64,000 nucleotides of DNA from Polydactylus sextarius (Eukaryota; Chordata; Actinopteri; Polynemidae). The notes under the pieces are model-generated. The model made no database searches and was not told the origin of the DNA. It saw only the letters and a program-made list of their open reading frames with translations. The position numbers and the translations under genes were made by a program. The stretch covers positions 12,885,001 through 12,949,000 of the forward strand of contig CM028918.1 in NCBI GenBank assembly GCA_016801845.1, written 5' to 3'. This document shows, in pieces, positions 25,101 to 38,605 of the stretch; the first letter of the stretch is position 1, and the number at the start of each line of letters is the position of its first letter.

Positions 25101-26565
25101 AAGTGGTAGTCAGTCCATCAAGTCAACTATAGCTCACTCTCCTCTATCTATCTATCTACCCATCCATCCATTCACCTATTCATTCACCTCACTCATAGCA
25201 ACAAAGCCGGCAGAAGCAGCACCAGGGGAACCACCGATAATGATACAAGCCTTCAAATCAAAACTAAATGCAAACATGTCTGAGGCTGTAATACAACTGG
25301 CCAAAGCTGTGCAGGATTCTGTGAGGACAGAACAAAACCTGGAAAACCGGGGCAAACATATGACGGGATGGGAGTATTCTGTTCAAAGAGAGTCAATTTC
25401 CATTCAGGCAACATGTAATGAGCCTGCATGGACTTGGCAGTTCAATGAACCAGACTGAATGTATCTACTTTAAATCTTTTACACGTAACATCATACATCT
25501 TTATATAGGTAATGTTGCACTTTGGTGACAGAAGGGCTGGTTCAGAGTAACCAAGCGAACCGATGCACAATTGATGCGACTGATATTGTCAAATGCGATA
25601 AAAATAATCCCGTTATAACAGTCTTTCTCAAACATGAAAAAAAAACAACTCTTTTCCTTCCAAAGTGGAAAATTACTATAAATGGTGCATCGCCTCAGTC
25701 GCTGTGATTTGATGCCATCTGAACTGACACTCGCTGCCTAGTGCTGATTCCTTCTTAGCTGAGAATTACTGGAGGATTTAACACTGCAGTTCTCACTAAA
25801 TGTCCAACCAATTCCACATAATACTGTTTTAAACATACAAAAAAGTACAAAAAAATACATTTTACACAGACCATTGAATTTGGCCACATTTTTAGCAAGT
25901 AAATACAAGGAAAAGCATTTAGCATCTATATAGACTTTAGGCCACAATATAAAAAAATGTGTTTAATGAACTTGTAAGTGATCGTGGTCTCTGTTGTCTT
26001 TGACTGCAGGGTTGAAATTGTGTTTTGAAGACACCAGGTCTTTAAATAAGATTCAATAGCAAACATTTTTAAGTAAAATTTAGTACCATTCAAGACCATC
26101 TACACACGCAGAGAAACTCAGCCTGGTTCAGTACCATATTGATGTTAAATTATTAAAGAAAATATGCCATTTGCATTGCTTCAGTACTAAGAAGAAGAAC
26201 AAATTAAGCTCAAATGTGTATTTGTTTTAAAACAGAACGCTTTAATGAATTCATATAATTCATTTTCTGATTTACATAATAAATTTGAATCGTATCATCT
26301 AAAATACAGGACGTTGGTGAAATCTCTGACCAATGGTTGTTACTTTGGGACCTGGTAATTTCTAATAAAAATTCTAAAATACCTATTCTTTAGAGACTTT
26401 CTTTTACATCTCCTTTTCAATCTCATTACAGTCTTTTTTTCCACTTTCTATTATCACTCTGTCTCTGTTCCCCAGTGTGTTTTTCCTTCACTCTCCACAC
26501 CATCTCATCATTCCTTTCTCCCCCTCTCTCACTCATACTTGTGTGAATATAGTAGTGTCAGTAGT

Positions 26566-26592
26566 TGTGTGTGTGTGTGTGTGTGTGTGTGA
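26566..26592. repeat. (GT)n microsatellite
   Basis: An uninterrupted run of GT dinucleotides on the plus strand, followed by purine-rich sequence to about 26690. Confidence 0.95.
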
Positions 26593-27699
26593 GGGGAGAA
26601 GAGCAGCATTGCTGGCTGGAGGAGGAGGAAGTGAGAGAGAATGAAAAAGAAGCAAGCAAAAGAAACACAGAGAGACAGAGAGAGAGAGAACTAAAGCATT
26701 TACTGGAACAAAACACGCTGTTTCAATCTCATGGACAAGCGGTGCCTACTCGCTACTTTTGTATCTCAGTGCAGATTACTCCTCATTTTTACAAGCCATA
26801 TCATTTCCTAAATCTTCTATTTAATTTTATTCAAAAACCAAAATGCTATCCACTTGCATTTTTGACTCTTGGACTACATTAAGCTTTCTGTTTATTTCAG
26901 CAGGCTTCCATGTCTATGTCTAAAAACAGAAAAGCATGTGCAGCGGCAGTGGCACATCATTCACCTACGGGTGCTTGAGGATTTGTTTGATTAGCTTGTC
27001 TGTAAAACTCTCTACCACAGTGCCCCTATGCTAGCTAGATAATCATATGCATATTTCATATAGCATCGTGTGTAAGTGTATCATTCATTTCTGAGGGTGC
27101 GCACTATAATGCACATGTGAATACACAGTAGAAGCATGTAGAAACAAGTCCTATAGTTCTAGCCTTGGAGATGCTCAACCCTCCATCTTTCCTGCATATA
27201 TACAATATAACTCCTTATTTCCAGTAGCTCTAGTTCCAGCATTATGAGATATATTAAATCTGACATAAGATGAAGGACTTTAATGGAATAAAATGATAGA
27301 CTTTTTATGTTTTTATGAAGGACACCTTTTCCATTTTTCTGTTGGACCAGACAAATACACTCATCAAGTAGTTTGATTTAAAAAAAAAATCTTCTAAAAT
27401 AAATAATAGCCAGGAAATAAATGTTAAGTGACAATATCCGGCCCTTTGTTCAAGAACGGATGAAAATAGTGAAGCACGTTGCCAAGAACTCAAGGATTCA
27501 CAAATATCTATCAACAGCAAATTTTCACCAAAGGTGGCAACGATTACACAGACTAAAAGTCCTGTTCTTTCTCCAATAATATCTTTTTAATAATGGGTTA
27601 TTCATTTTTGGAAAGAGTAAGTGCAACAGAAGGACAGCATCATCGGAGAACATCCTTAGACGTGTCGTCTGACGAATATAAAGTTAACTCAAACTGAAA

Positions 27700-27724
27700 A
27701 GATCCAGCTTAAACAGCTGGATCT
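27700..27724. repeat. 10-bp inverted repeat with 5-nt loop
   Basis: AGATCCAGCT and AGCTGGATCT flank TAAAC. The match is perfect and could form a short hairpin. Function is unknown. Confidence 0.85.
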
Positions 27725-30700
27725 AAAGGAAACTGAGGACCTGAATACTCACTAATGATCCCGGTTTCTTAAGAAGGCCAGTGAACTGGAGATGAAAAGA
27801 TCCAAAATCTTTATGATGAGTCTAAAAGAGAAGAAAATATATTTTAAAAATAAAGAAGACTGTACAGAATGTGGCCAGACAAATTAGAATAGTACTAGAG
27901 TTCATCTCAGCAGCCTGGGGACAAAAGAATAAAGCAACTACAAAGAAAACTATAGTCAATTTAAAAAATGTATGTGACACTTTCAGCCTGATAAAATGCT
28001 CTATAGAAGAATGGAGTGCTTTTATGATCAATCATATCAATGTAAACTTAGACCTGTATAAAAACTTAAGAATATTATAGCACACATTAACACAATTCAC
28101 ACATTATTAGGTCTGCAGCTAGCAGACTGTTTTCAATACTGTTTTATCTGCCAATTATTTTTCTTTTGCTTGAAAAGTGATTCACACGATCCAGGTTAAT
28201 TATCAAAATCATTTTCTGATTCGTTAAATAGCTAAATAGGTATTAAAGAAATAGATCATCATTAGAGAGCAGCTTCCTGTATTCACTGTGTGCGCTCAAG
28301 TATCAGATGTGATTTTTTTTTTTTTTTATTATGCTGCAAAGGTACTGCATGTACCTCGACATATTCTACATCAAAGCTATCTTTCCAGCAGCACTGGAAA
28401 AAAACAGAATTTGGTTTACATGTTACACTTCCTCCTTTAGAGACTCGTTTTATTTGATATCCTCAACTAACACGAAACTCAACTGAGACTCAATGACAGC
28501 ATCTGTATTGTATTTCAGATATTAGACACGGTTCAAGAGGGAATTTGTGCATTTTGTGTATAAACTGACAGAGATTTAATCAACTTGTTTTTTTTAATAC
28601 TAAAAGTCTAAGAATGTGGTTATAATAATTAGTTATGCAACGTCAAGTAGAAGGACATTATCTGTAGTTTTGATGTTTAAGCGTGTTGAACTCGACTCCA
28701 AAAGCCTCTAAGGAAAAATGTCAGTGCAAACCTTAATGGAGTATCTTCAATTGATAGTGGTGTTCCAAGTTCAAGGACCATTAGAGACAAACTAACATGA
28801 CTCTAATAATGATTATGACTATAGCGAAGGACAAGTCTTGTCACAGTCTAATGAATGTCATTCATTGCAATAGTCACAGCAGCGACCTACATTTATAACG
28901 CTCACAGCCAGTATGCATGGCTGGACACTGAAGTAGTAAAAAAAAAAAAAAATCATAAAACATGCTTGAAGCAAATAATGCAAATTGTGCAGATGGTCAC
29001 AAAGGTTAACCAGAGTGCAGAGCCCAGTGTATTCACACCTCCTACAAGTCAGCTTGCAGTTGTTTTAAAACACACACACCAACACACATGCATTTCATTT
29101 CCTCTTTGTGGAAGCTGGCTGGATTTCCTGGAGAGCCGAGGCAGCAGCAGCGGCCAACTCTGCAGACTGCAGGGACACTTGTTGTAAGTTCCATCTGTGT
29201 GGTCCCATGAATTCATTCGATTTGTCTTGATTTGTGATTTTTACTCATGACCACTAACTCCACTAACATTTTGCTTCCCACCACATATCACTAATGCAAT
29301 AATTATACTGTTAGTCACTGAACGAGACACTATATCTTGACAGATCTGACAAACACAGTCTACATGGCCTTGGTACTATCAACATAAAGAAATATAATGT
29401 GAAAATGATTAAATAATATCTAGTCTAAGCAAAGAATTGCTACTGGCAAGTTAATAGTAGCACTAAAATTATACAGAATATAAAGAAAGTCTCTGGGGTC
29501 AAAACCCTGAGGGAAAATCTGAGAACGAGGATATGTGGCTTATTGTCTTCGTTACCTCATTAATAAAATCAGATCACATCTAAGTTTCATATTCAGTTCC
29601 AAGAAATCTTTCTCCGTCCTGTAGTGTGTAGTGTGATGACTAGTCTTCAGTATCATTTTACTTGTGTTATCAACGCCTGGTATCAGTTCAGCAGAGGTGG
29701 TAATCAGCGTGAACATACAATCATTAATTTATCATTATCTGCTGTGCTTAATCAAACAAATGCAGCCATATGACATATTGTGATGAATTAAGCCATTATA
29801 GGATGACGTAAACAGTTTAATTGGTCAATATATTCATAAACAGTTTTATGATGTGATTAAGCGTCTGCAGATTTTTCCATAAGGTTAATGTAATATTTTA
29901 TAAATCTTCAGTAATTTGTACTGACACGAGCGGAAGCAATCTTTATCTCAGGCACGGCAGCATATGCGTAACTATAACATGTTGCAGAAACCCCACAATT
30001 ATGAAGAATATTCAATAATCTCATATATTTAAAATTACATCATGTTTTCAGCTGCCAACAGAAGTGCTGAATATTTAGATAAACATTTTAGCTGGGAAAT
30101 AAGTGATATTCTGGACCAAGTCACATTTTGAAAATTTGGAAAAAAAAACAAAAAAAACACATTATTAGTATTCCTGACTGCTATTGTCAGACACAAAACA
30201 ATGTTTTTATTCCAAAAAGGAACTCCAAACTTAAGTAAATGTATTTTCCACTAGACCCATTTATATATTCAGAGTCTAAACTAGTCAGCTTCACTGCCAT
30301 ATCTGCATTAGCAAGGCTGTTAGCACAGACTGCTGACCTGGACCTTGGACTTCTCTGTAGTCGGTTTCTGCACGCAGACATTCAGTTTAATGAGGCTTGC
30401 TAATGGTCTACCCATGTCAGTCTGAGGGAAACCTTCTACTCTATGCAAACTGGAACACATGTACACGGTTACTCAGTACGCACTCAGCCTTTCTCCCACT
30501 ATCCACAGTTGCTTAGCTAATGAAAGGACAAACATAGGATAAACCCCACCATTAGACAACTATACACCACACTCACGACACTACTGTAACTCACACGCTC
30601 ACCTCATCTTTCCCTGCCAGACAGACAGAAATCAGAGAGCTGCAGATGTTAAGCTGGGCTGATATAGCATGATGTAGCCAGGTTTAGAACAACTGCCCAC

Positions 30701-31112
30701 ACCTGCTCAAGGTAACATGACAGATGACACACTCAGGAAGCCACAGAGAGAAAAACTGCCTGCATTCCCTACTTATCCATCGACAAAAGCAGTTCATCTC
30801 CTTCTGTTGTTCACTGAATAGGAAAATGATTAGCCAATGTTGAAAAACTGACTGGCAGCTTCCACATTCCTGGCCTGCATATTTAGGAAATAGTAGCAAA
30901 AACAAGCAGTAGAAGTGGACACACAAACTTGAATATGTAACTACATGACCAACCTTTTGTTCCATCCCAGCAGCTATCTACTGGGATGCTGCATGGGCTC
31001 AGCTTTGATTGGCTTAGCAAGGCCACACTCTCACAGGAACTTGCCCATTTGTCACACTCTGTATTACTGGTCAATGATTGTGAGTCTTGTTTCAACACAT
31101 TTATAACGCAGT

Positions 31113-31155
31113 GACCTCAGCCTGTGTGTTCACATGACACACAGGCTGAGGTCCT
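31113..31155. repeat. Perfect 17-bp inverted repeat with 9-nt loop
   Basis: The left arm GACCTCAGCCTGTGTGT (31113-31129) is the exact reverse complement of 31139-31155, with loop TCACATGAC. The arms are GC-rich relative to the surroundings and not simple sequence. It could be the junction of an element or a hairpin. It is too short for a typical pre-miRNA. Confidence 0.9.
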
Positions 31156-32684
31156 CTTCAGTTTTGACAGCTTTGTCTGTGATTGTGAAGAGAACTAGCT
31201 TAATAACCACCTGCTACCTCATTTAAGACTATTTCAGGTATTTATTAAACATAACTAATTGTAAATAACCATTTATTCTTTGGAACACATCAAGATGAAA
31301 ACCAACTGCATCATCTGTCAGGCTTGTCTGGGGAAGTACAGGGAGCTGCGGCAACTATGACCAGTTCTGTGACAGACTGAAGGCGGATCATAAAAAGAGA
31401 AATTGATGATCCAGACAAAGCATGTTCTAAAATCTGCTGAGTGCTATGAAAGGGAAAAGTAAGGTAAGAGAAATCTGAAGAGTTTTCAGAGAAAGAGCCA
31501 ACAGATGATAGAGGTGGGAAGGAGATGCAGGGTTGGGAGAGCAGAGAGAATAGGAGAACGGAAAAAAAGGATAAAATAGGTCAGTGCAAGTAAAGCCATA
31601 GCATAGGTTGACAATATAGTTCATAGTCGATGTTGGAACTTCTACACATACTGCACTAACTGTATTTTGAAAAGTGTGAGGCCTTCATGAGAACACCAGC
31701 TTTTGTTTGAAAAAAAAAAAAATATCAAACATGTTCTAGTCTGTCTGTTTCACATCACTTTGGACTGTAAGATTGAGTCTGACCAATAACTTCAAATATC
31801 AGTTTCAAATTCAATGTATGATATAAATACATTCATAAATTGAGTTGAAGTTCACTGTAGATTTGAGGCATGTTCCATCTATTAGCTTTGGCTATAAAAC
31901 AAAATCCAACATGACAAAAAAAAAGAGACGGTGATTAAGAGGAATGTGAACTTTGGCAAGATTTTTCTAGGCGACAGCTTGACAACACAAATCATGCTGT
32001 GGTATACTGGATTCAGGCAGAGCATTAGCTCAGGTTGCAGGTCGTAAAACAGACAACGTCCAGATGTCTGGCAGGACACACAAGAACGTAGGGGGGGATT
32101 CAAGAAGCTCATCGCCTTCCCAGTCGGCTACTGATGGTCATGGTTCCTCTCAGAATTGGACCAAACCCCCAGTGGGAAACGCAGTGGAAGCACCCAAGAA
32201 TTGAAAGGAATTTGACCCTGATTTTTTTCGTTTGTTTCTAAAGGATTATGTCAGCACTGTTGAATATTTTTCTTAATATCAACAAACCCCATGAAAAACC
32301 AACACTGCAGCTGTCCATCTCTCAGTGTTTTACAACTTGTCCCTGTCTAGGACACTTCATGCTGAACTCAGTACGTCCTACAGTACAGTACATTTATCTA
32401 CACTAGTTAAGGGCTATGTATAATGGATTAACAGATTTTAGTTCTCAATTGAGGTTTTTTTTTTTTTTTTGTCCCTGGGAAAAGTGTGGTCCAGGCTGTT
32501 TACGTCAACGTGGAAAGAACTGTGTGAGACGTTGTCCTCTTTTTAACACAGTCCCTGAACTGCAAGGATTCAGAAGTAATCGGATATTTGGCTACTAAAT
32601 GTTTCTTGGACAGCTGTGTGTTTTCAAGATGTTCTGACACGTGGCTTAAAGTTGATTGAAAGTTGAGACACTGTTTTAAATTTT

Positions 32685-32715
32685 CCTTGTATCGATAGAC
32701 ACTATCGATACAAGG
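32685..32715. repeat. Perfect 14-bp inverted repeat with 3-nt loop
   Basis: CCTTGTATCGATAG (32685-32698), loop ACA, then the exact reverse complement (32702-32715). The arms contain ATCGAT. The very short loop resembles a cruciform-prone site. Confidence 0.92.
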
Positions 32716-33401
32716 AGCAAAGAAGTGACTATGCAAGTGGACAAGAAATACCACTGCTCAAAAAAAAGGATTATATCAGACAGATGTCAAAGATAGTTCA
32801 GTTGCAGTTGGGGTGGACTAATGAAACAAAAATCTACTTATGTCAAAATGATGCAAAGAGGAAATAGCTGAGAGAGAAAAAGGAACAGTTCATGACCCAA
32901 AGCCACCAGCTCATCTGTCAAACGTGTTGGTGGTTCAGTTATTGCTCAGTAATATAAGGCTGCCAGTGGAAGTGGCACATGGACATTTAATGTCAATTTT
33001 ACTGCTGACAGAGGCAACAGGATGAATTCAAAGTCACACAGGAGAATTGTGTGTACTCAGATTCAATTAAATGCATCAGAAGTCACTGCACTCAAAGCAA
33101 AGCTTTGCAGAATGAAAAGGTGATATCCTTGACTGGTCAAGTCAGACAGCAGGTGGACTAAATGTTAAAGATGGATATAATGAAGGCTTGGGGGAGCGTT
33201 ACCTCAGAACACATCATGCCTGCTGATGTTATGGATGGATTTTCCATAAAAAAAATATTTCTATATTGCTTTATTTTATTTCAAAATAAAGGTGCTGAAA
33301 GTCAAAAAATTCAGAACTTTTCAAATATTTTATGTCTTGAAATGACTTAAACTAAACTAGATGTCCCATGTTGATTATAATGTCACCCTGTACACCCATA
33401 C

Positions 33402-33575
33402 GTCCATCTATCTATCTAATCTATCCCTGCTGCTTACGGGCGAAGGCAGGTTACACCCTGGACAGTCACCAGCTCGTCGCAGGCCCACATATGCAACCAT
33501 TCAACCATAGACAACCATTCACACTCACATCCGCACCCTGTACACCACTGTGGCTAATTTGCGTGTTTTAAATGT
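33402..33575 (+). repeat. Degenerate teleost interspersed repeat with TCCATC...TACACCCTGGACAG motifs
   Basis: It starts with TCCATCTATCTATC-type tetranucleotides, then a GCTTACGGGCGAAGGCAGG-like block, TTACACCCTGGACAGTCACC, GCAGGCCCACATA and ACCATTCACACTCACAT. This order matches a very common fish dispersed retroposon tail as I recall it. The family name is uncertain. No coding capacity remains. Confidence 0.6.
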
Positions 33576-33774
33576 TTTGGCCAACAGTTGAGATGTATGG
33601 CAGAGATTCACTGTGACTAATATGAATAGTGAGAAAAATGACAATGATGTCTATGAGGACCCACCACAGTTAACTCAACAGTTTTGCATTTGCCAAGGAA
33701 ACTAAATACATCCTTGGCCTCCAGCTTTATACCCTGGAAATGTTTGCAATTTCATCTATATGTGCACTTTTGCC

Positions 33775-33809
33775 AATTTTATATTCATTTTTAAAATGAA
33801 TATAAAATT
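33775..33809. repeat. Perfect 17-bp AT-rich palindrome with 1-nt centre
   Basis: AATTTTATATTCATTTT (33775-33791), a single T, then the exact reverse complement (33793-33809). It is a nearly uninterrupted palindrome. A second hairpin lies 45 bp downstream. Confidence 0.92.
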
Positions 33810-33825
33810 ACAATACAAAGTTTCA

Positions 33826-33888
33826 GTTCCCAGTATGAAGCATGTCACACAACACTGGTATTTAAAAGAATACCAGTACTGGGAATGT
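33826..33888. repeat. Nested inverted repeats
   Basis: An inner stem ACTGGTATT (33854-33862) pairs with AATACCAGT (33869-33877) around TAAAAG. An outer stem of TTCCCAGT-type sequence (from 33826) pairs with ACTGGGAA just downstream of the inner stem. Together with the neighbouring palindrome this suggests a small foldback element, but no element ends were identified. Confidence 0.6.
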
Positions 33889-34034
33889 CTTGCTGTCAAA
33901 TGCCACCCACCGATGTAAAATCAATACTTTTTCTTTATTAGGGCCATAAAAATGCCAATGTCACACCCCATACTAAGAGTTCTCCACATTACATGAGTGA
34001 GTCAATAAAGTGTGGTGTAGGTCACGAGGGAGTA

Positions 34035-34125
34035 AAGGACTGACTTACTTACTTACTGCCCTGTATGCCTGGTGGCATGTAGGGCAGCAACAAAGGATCA
34101 CCGCTGCAGGAAGGACAGAGCAAAC
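34035..34125 (+). repeat. Possible fish interspersed repeat fragment
   Basis: It contains ACTTACTTACTTACTGCCC and a GGCATGTAGGGCAGCAACAAAGGATC-like block, which resembles a fish dispersed repeat I recall. The family is not certain and the ends are not defined. Confidence 0.35.
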
Positions 34126-34526
34126 TGAATGAAGCCTCAGGAAGCTGTTTGGGGAATCTCAGAGAACATGTATAAACTCATGGCACATGAAATTCTAGTT
34201 GGATTTCATTTCAAAGCCATTGAGAGCCAGCATAAGAAGCTTTGTTCCTTTGCCTCCTATCCTTACTTTCAGCCCGTTTTAAACCTGTCTTCGTTGTTTT
34301 GGCCACAGCTCTCGATCAAGTCTCAGCTGCCTGCTTTTCACATTCCTCGCTCATTGGGACATAAGCCTCAGTTTTCCTCTCCCACACTCTTCAACCCTGT
34401 GGAAAACAGAGATGCAGGCTGGCGGAGCCTCTGTGTCAAATCTATTTGTCGGTTGAACCTTCTTCTGAACGGAGCCTGGATTAGGTCTGCATTTAGCTAC
34501 TTCTGCTGCTGTTCAGCAAAACCTGG

Positions 34527-34548
34527 TGTGTGTGTGTGTGTGTGTGTT
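34527..34548. repeat. (TG)n microsatellite
   Basis: About 22 bp of TG dinucleotides on the plus strand. Confidence 0.9.
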
Positions 34549-36533
34549 GCTGGCACTGACAGCCACTGAGCTTTGACGGGCCAGGCTATTTGTGAAGCTC
34601 CTGACTTGCCAGAGGGAGTTCACCCAACGGCCACAAAAGACTCTGATTTACTATCATCATGGTAATAGTCATCAGAGGTGTGTGCCTATGAGTGTTTACA
34701 TGTGAGTTTCCATGCTACTTTGTGCAATTTTCCAGAGATGTACATTCTAAGAGCATATTGATCATGAAAGTATCAAGGAGGGGGTAAGGAAATACCATAT
34801 CAGCAATGTGGTTAGTATTTCAGCCAAGTCTCTCTGTGAAAAAGACAATACAGAGAGAAAAAAAAAGAAAAATGAGAAAGTCAGTGTGTCTGAAAAACCT
34901 GGGAATCATCTGCGCACAGAGGGAAATTGAGAAAATGTGGCAAAGAGGGAAAGCATGACTGAAGTTGCACATCCTCTGATATGACTGTAAATCACACCAA
35001 GCTAGTCCACAAGTAAGAGGCAGAAAGAAATGGAGGAATTTAAGGTGGAGAAAGCAAGAAAAGAAAGTCTTAATAGGCAAAATATGAGTATAGTTGCAGG
35101 CTAAAGAGAGACTGAAGAAAGTGAGACAAAGAGGAAGACGTTAAAGAGGGAAAGAAGTCCTGACTTGAGTTCACAAGTTCAGCTGGAAAAACCTTTCCGT
35201 TCTCTTCACTTCCCCTCTGTCTCCAGACTGCTACGTGTCTGCACTTCACAGCAAGCACAGGAAAAAGCACAAATATCAAAGATTCAGGTAGCCAAGGAAG
35301 TGTGTGTACTTGTGTGTGTTCGTGTGCAAGAGTGTGTCTGTGCATGTGCTGTGGCTCAAAAAGCCACCTGCACTTCACCTCCTGATACAGACCCAAGGCT
35401 GCATTAAACATTTAATCCTTGCACCTTAAAAAATATTTAACTGTTTAGCACCCTTGTCACACCATGATCTGTGTGCGTATATGTCTGTATGTCTGTGTGG
35501 TGCCTACTGGGAGCCTACAGTGTGGTAAAACCTCGATAATGAAAGCTATAAATCACCGCTACCACATCCCCAGCCTCAGAGCTCATAAACGCCAGCCCAC
35601 AACAGCCTGACAAGAAAAATATGCCCTTTTTTTTTTAGTTTCTTTTCTCGATCTTTTCTTTTCCTTCTCGTTCACACTATAAACAACAGCAGTGGCTTGG
35701 GTAGCCATGGAGCAGCCAAGTCACCATAAAGACTCTTTTGCCTTCTCCTGGAGCTGTGTCTCCAAGGTGATTCTGGGGAAGTGAAGTCTTTTAAACCCCC
35801 TCGGACAAAAACTCAGACCTGAGTCATATGTGCACCTGTCACATTGCCAGATGACCTATGATATATTTTTAAAAGAATCTGTAAGTGGGCCCTACAGACT
35901 TCATGGTATATTTTGCATGGTACCACACGTTTTATTTATTTCAGCATATAAAATACCACATGAAGCTCTATGTAATCGATAGCCATAGCATTCACCTTTT
36001 GGGAATGACTCCAGTTCTATGCCTCCTAAGCAATATGATCATCTTTTGTCACTCTACTTGAATCAAATTAGGTAGTATTAACATAGAGTCTGCAAGAGTG
36101 TTATTTCATAAGATAAATCAAGAAATTTGAGTCACTGTTAGAAATGTGTGCCAATTTTTCAATCACACATACACCTTTGGCATAAACATGATGAGGAAAG
36201 AACAGCTGCTCTAACATCAAGGTAAATAAAAGAAGTAAGGAGGAAACCATACGCTGATGCTTTAAATCTCGACCTGATCTGAAGACACAAGCCTCATACT
36301 TATAGTAATTGGCGCGTAATGTGTTCTCACTCTTTTCTTTTCTGTGAAGTGCTGACACTAAATATTCTGAAAGCGCCATAAGCAGTCCCAGGTAGCATAA
36401 TTAACAGGCAAAGCTGAAAACATTGTCTGACAAGTTCTGAGGGCGGACAGCTCACATTAACACAATAAAATAAAGGGAAAGTCATAAACTGTAATAAAAA
36501 ACAAAAACAAAACAAAAATAATAGTTTACAAAA

Positions 36534-36561
36534 CATTTAGATAGCTCCAGCTATCTAAATG
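36534..36561. repeat. Perfect 13-bp inverted repeat with 2-nt loop
   Basis: CATTTAGATAGCT (36534-36546), CC, then AGCTATCTAAATG (36549-36561). It is cruciform-prone and its function is unknown. Confidence 0.92.
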
Positions 36562-38605
36562 GCTGAGCGTAACAGCAGAGAGCCGATCCAAAATCACATC
36601 ATTTTCATCAGATATATTATTATTATACCAAGATTGTACAACATTGCAAAACAGATTCACCAGTCATCATAAATCACATATTAGTCTGCCCGAGGCCTTT
36701 CGTGCTACTTCACTTGAAACTTATAAAACTTCATTTAAGATTTTTACTCAGCACGTGATTTTTCTTTTACATGTTATCTATGTTGCACTATGGCAAAACT
36801 GCATTAGTCAAAAACTTTAACTAAGCTTTTAAATTGTGAACTATGAAACAATAATTATGGCTGAAATAAACTTTATCCGGCAGGAAGAAATAACTCATAT
36901 CATTCCTCAACCTTGCATCCCCTTATAAATACATAAGATAAAAATAGTTAACTGAAAGTTAAGTAAAAACAGTAAAAATTGACTGGTGACCTGTCACAAC
37001 TACAACGACAAAGTTTAGTTTCGTCTTATATTCAGATATTCAGACATTGTGAACTACTGTAGCAACAATAACACATGCCCTGTATCAGTTACAGTTCAAT
37101 GATCCAGTCCAATCCAATCCAGTAGTGATCCCAAAACTATATGTCCATGACTATGCTGGTGTTTTTCAAGCAAACACACAGGAAGCTAATTTCAAGGTAA
37201 CCATGCGTAGATATCATTCTCAAAGACACATGGTAACAGAATCAATGAAGTAGAAAATCTGCCCTTGTATTGATCAGGTCTAAACCAACTGAGATGCACA
37301 GGCTGTGAGGCCATCGGTCACAAATGAAGGGCCAAATTGACAAGTGCATGTTTAATGGCCGTGAGAACGGGCATGCAGGGGTTTCTGGGTAATCACTGTT
37401 GTAAAGGATGGGAGTGGAGAAAGACAGGGTTGTAGACAGCAAACCCTGTGACACTTGACAGATATGAGCCATTGTATCTCCGAAAGGGGTAAAAGAAAGA
37501 AAAGGCCTTTGAATAAAACTAGTCCTAAATCCTCTGAGCGGTGCCCTGAGCCCTACTGCTACTGCTCACTACCAAAGGAAGGGTCAAGCTATTGCTTGAC
37601 TACAGGCATCTGGGTTTTTTTCTGGGCAAACAAAACAATGAAATGCAGGGGCTAGATCTTGAGGTTCATCTCCTTCCCTCTCTCTCTCTCTTGTGTTCAT
37701 CACTCTAAAATCTCTACCGCTCGACTAGAATTTCTCTGTATCTATTTCCCTTTGTCTTTTCCCATGTGCAGATCAAGTGTCTTTTTAATTTCCTTCTACT
37801 TTTCCTTCTCCACTTTCATCTCTACCCTGTCTTGCTCCTACCAATTCCTCAGCTTCTACCCCTTTTTGCTTTTTCTATGCAATTTTCTCTGACCATCTCT
37901 CATCTCCTTCTGTGCCCAATCTCTGACATTAATTATTCTGCTCATTTAAGGATGGAAACAGAACTGTGAGGACAGATAGTGCCACAAGCAAAGTCATAAC
38001 TTTTTGCACAGAGAGCCCAAGGGTGCCTGCCACCATTGTCTCATGAGACCTTATCAGAACAGACAGAGATTTTTTAAGTGAGAACTCGGGTAGATGCAAA
38101 CTGAGTGAAAAGGAGCTCCCACTGGGTGTTTTTAGGCAGCGCTTAACAGATCGCTGACACACAATTCCAGCCATGAATCACCTAAAGCCCAGAGCCCTGG
38201 GCCTGTCAGAGTCATCACAGTATTTTCTCTCTTACACTCAGTGAAGAGAAATTGTGCCCATTGTTTTGCTGCCACTGTCATACAGTAACATGAGTCTGGT
38301 AAGCTTTAATTATTTTCATCAGAAAAAAAAAAAATACCACAGAAATAGATACTGTTTCAATCTATATTCAAATTTTGATTAAAAATGACCCATAAATCAA
38401 GTGGGATTGTTAATTCTCACAGTATTTTACACTAGAAAGTACCAAACAAGCTGCATTTTATCACAAACATGTTGAAGTTGATGTATGAGAACGTGAAGGC
38501 AGAAGTTACTGAAGGTTTGAAAAATGCAGAGTTAACTGCTTTAATGACAGACTGCCAGACATCTAGGGTAGCACAGCCACGTGACCATTACATCCCATCA
38601 CACCA

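Larger units (their letters stand above)
11386..33400 (-). other. Giant first intron, proximal half: no genes recognised
   Basis: This part of the inferred 42.8 kb first intron carries no coding exon I can support. The open frames in it (for example 23578-23988 on the minus strand) have no family signature. Visible content is a T(22) tract at about 11744-11766, a long (CA)n at 13063-13148, A-rich tails near 15405, 16540, 19400 and 23945, short (TG)n at 15772-15790 and 26566-26592, tetranucleotide CTAT/CATC runs at 25141-25170, and the perfect palindromes listed separately. A moderately GC-richer block at about 21880-22060 could be a conserved noncoding element, but I cannot test that. Confidence 0.6.

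Noticed and set aside
34129..34569. 146-codon plus-strand frame
   Set aside because: It ends in translated TG repeat and begins next to a dispersed repeat. No family match was recognised.
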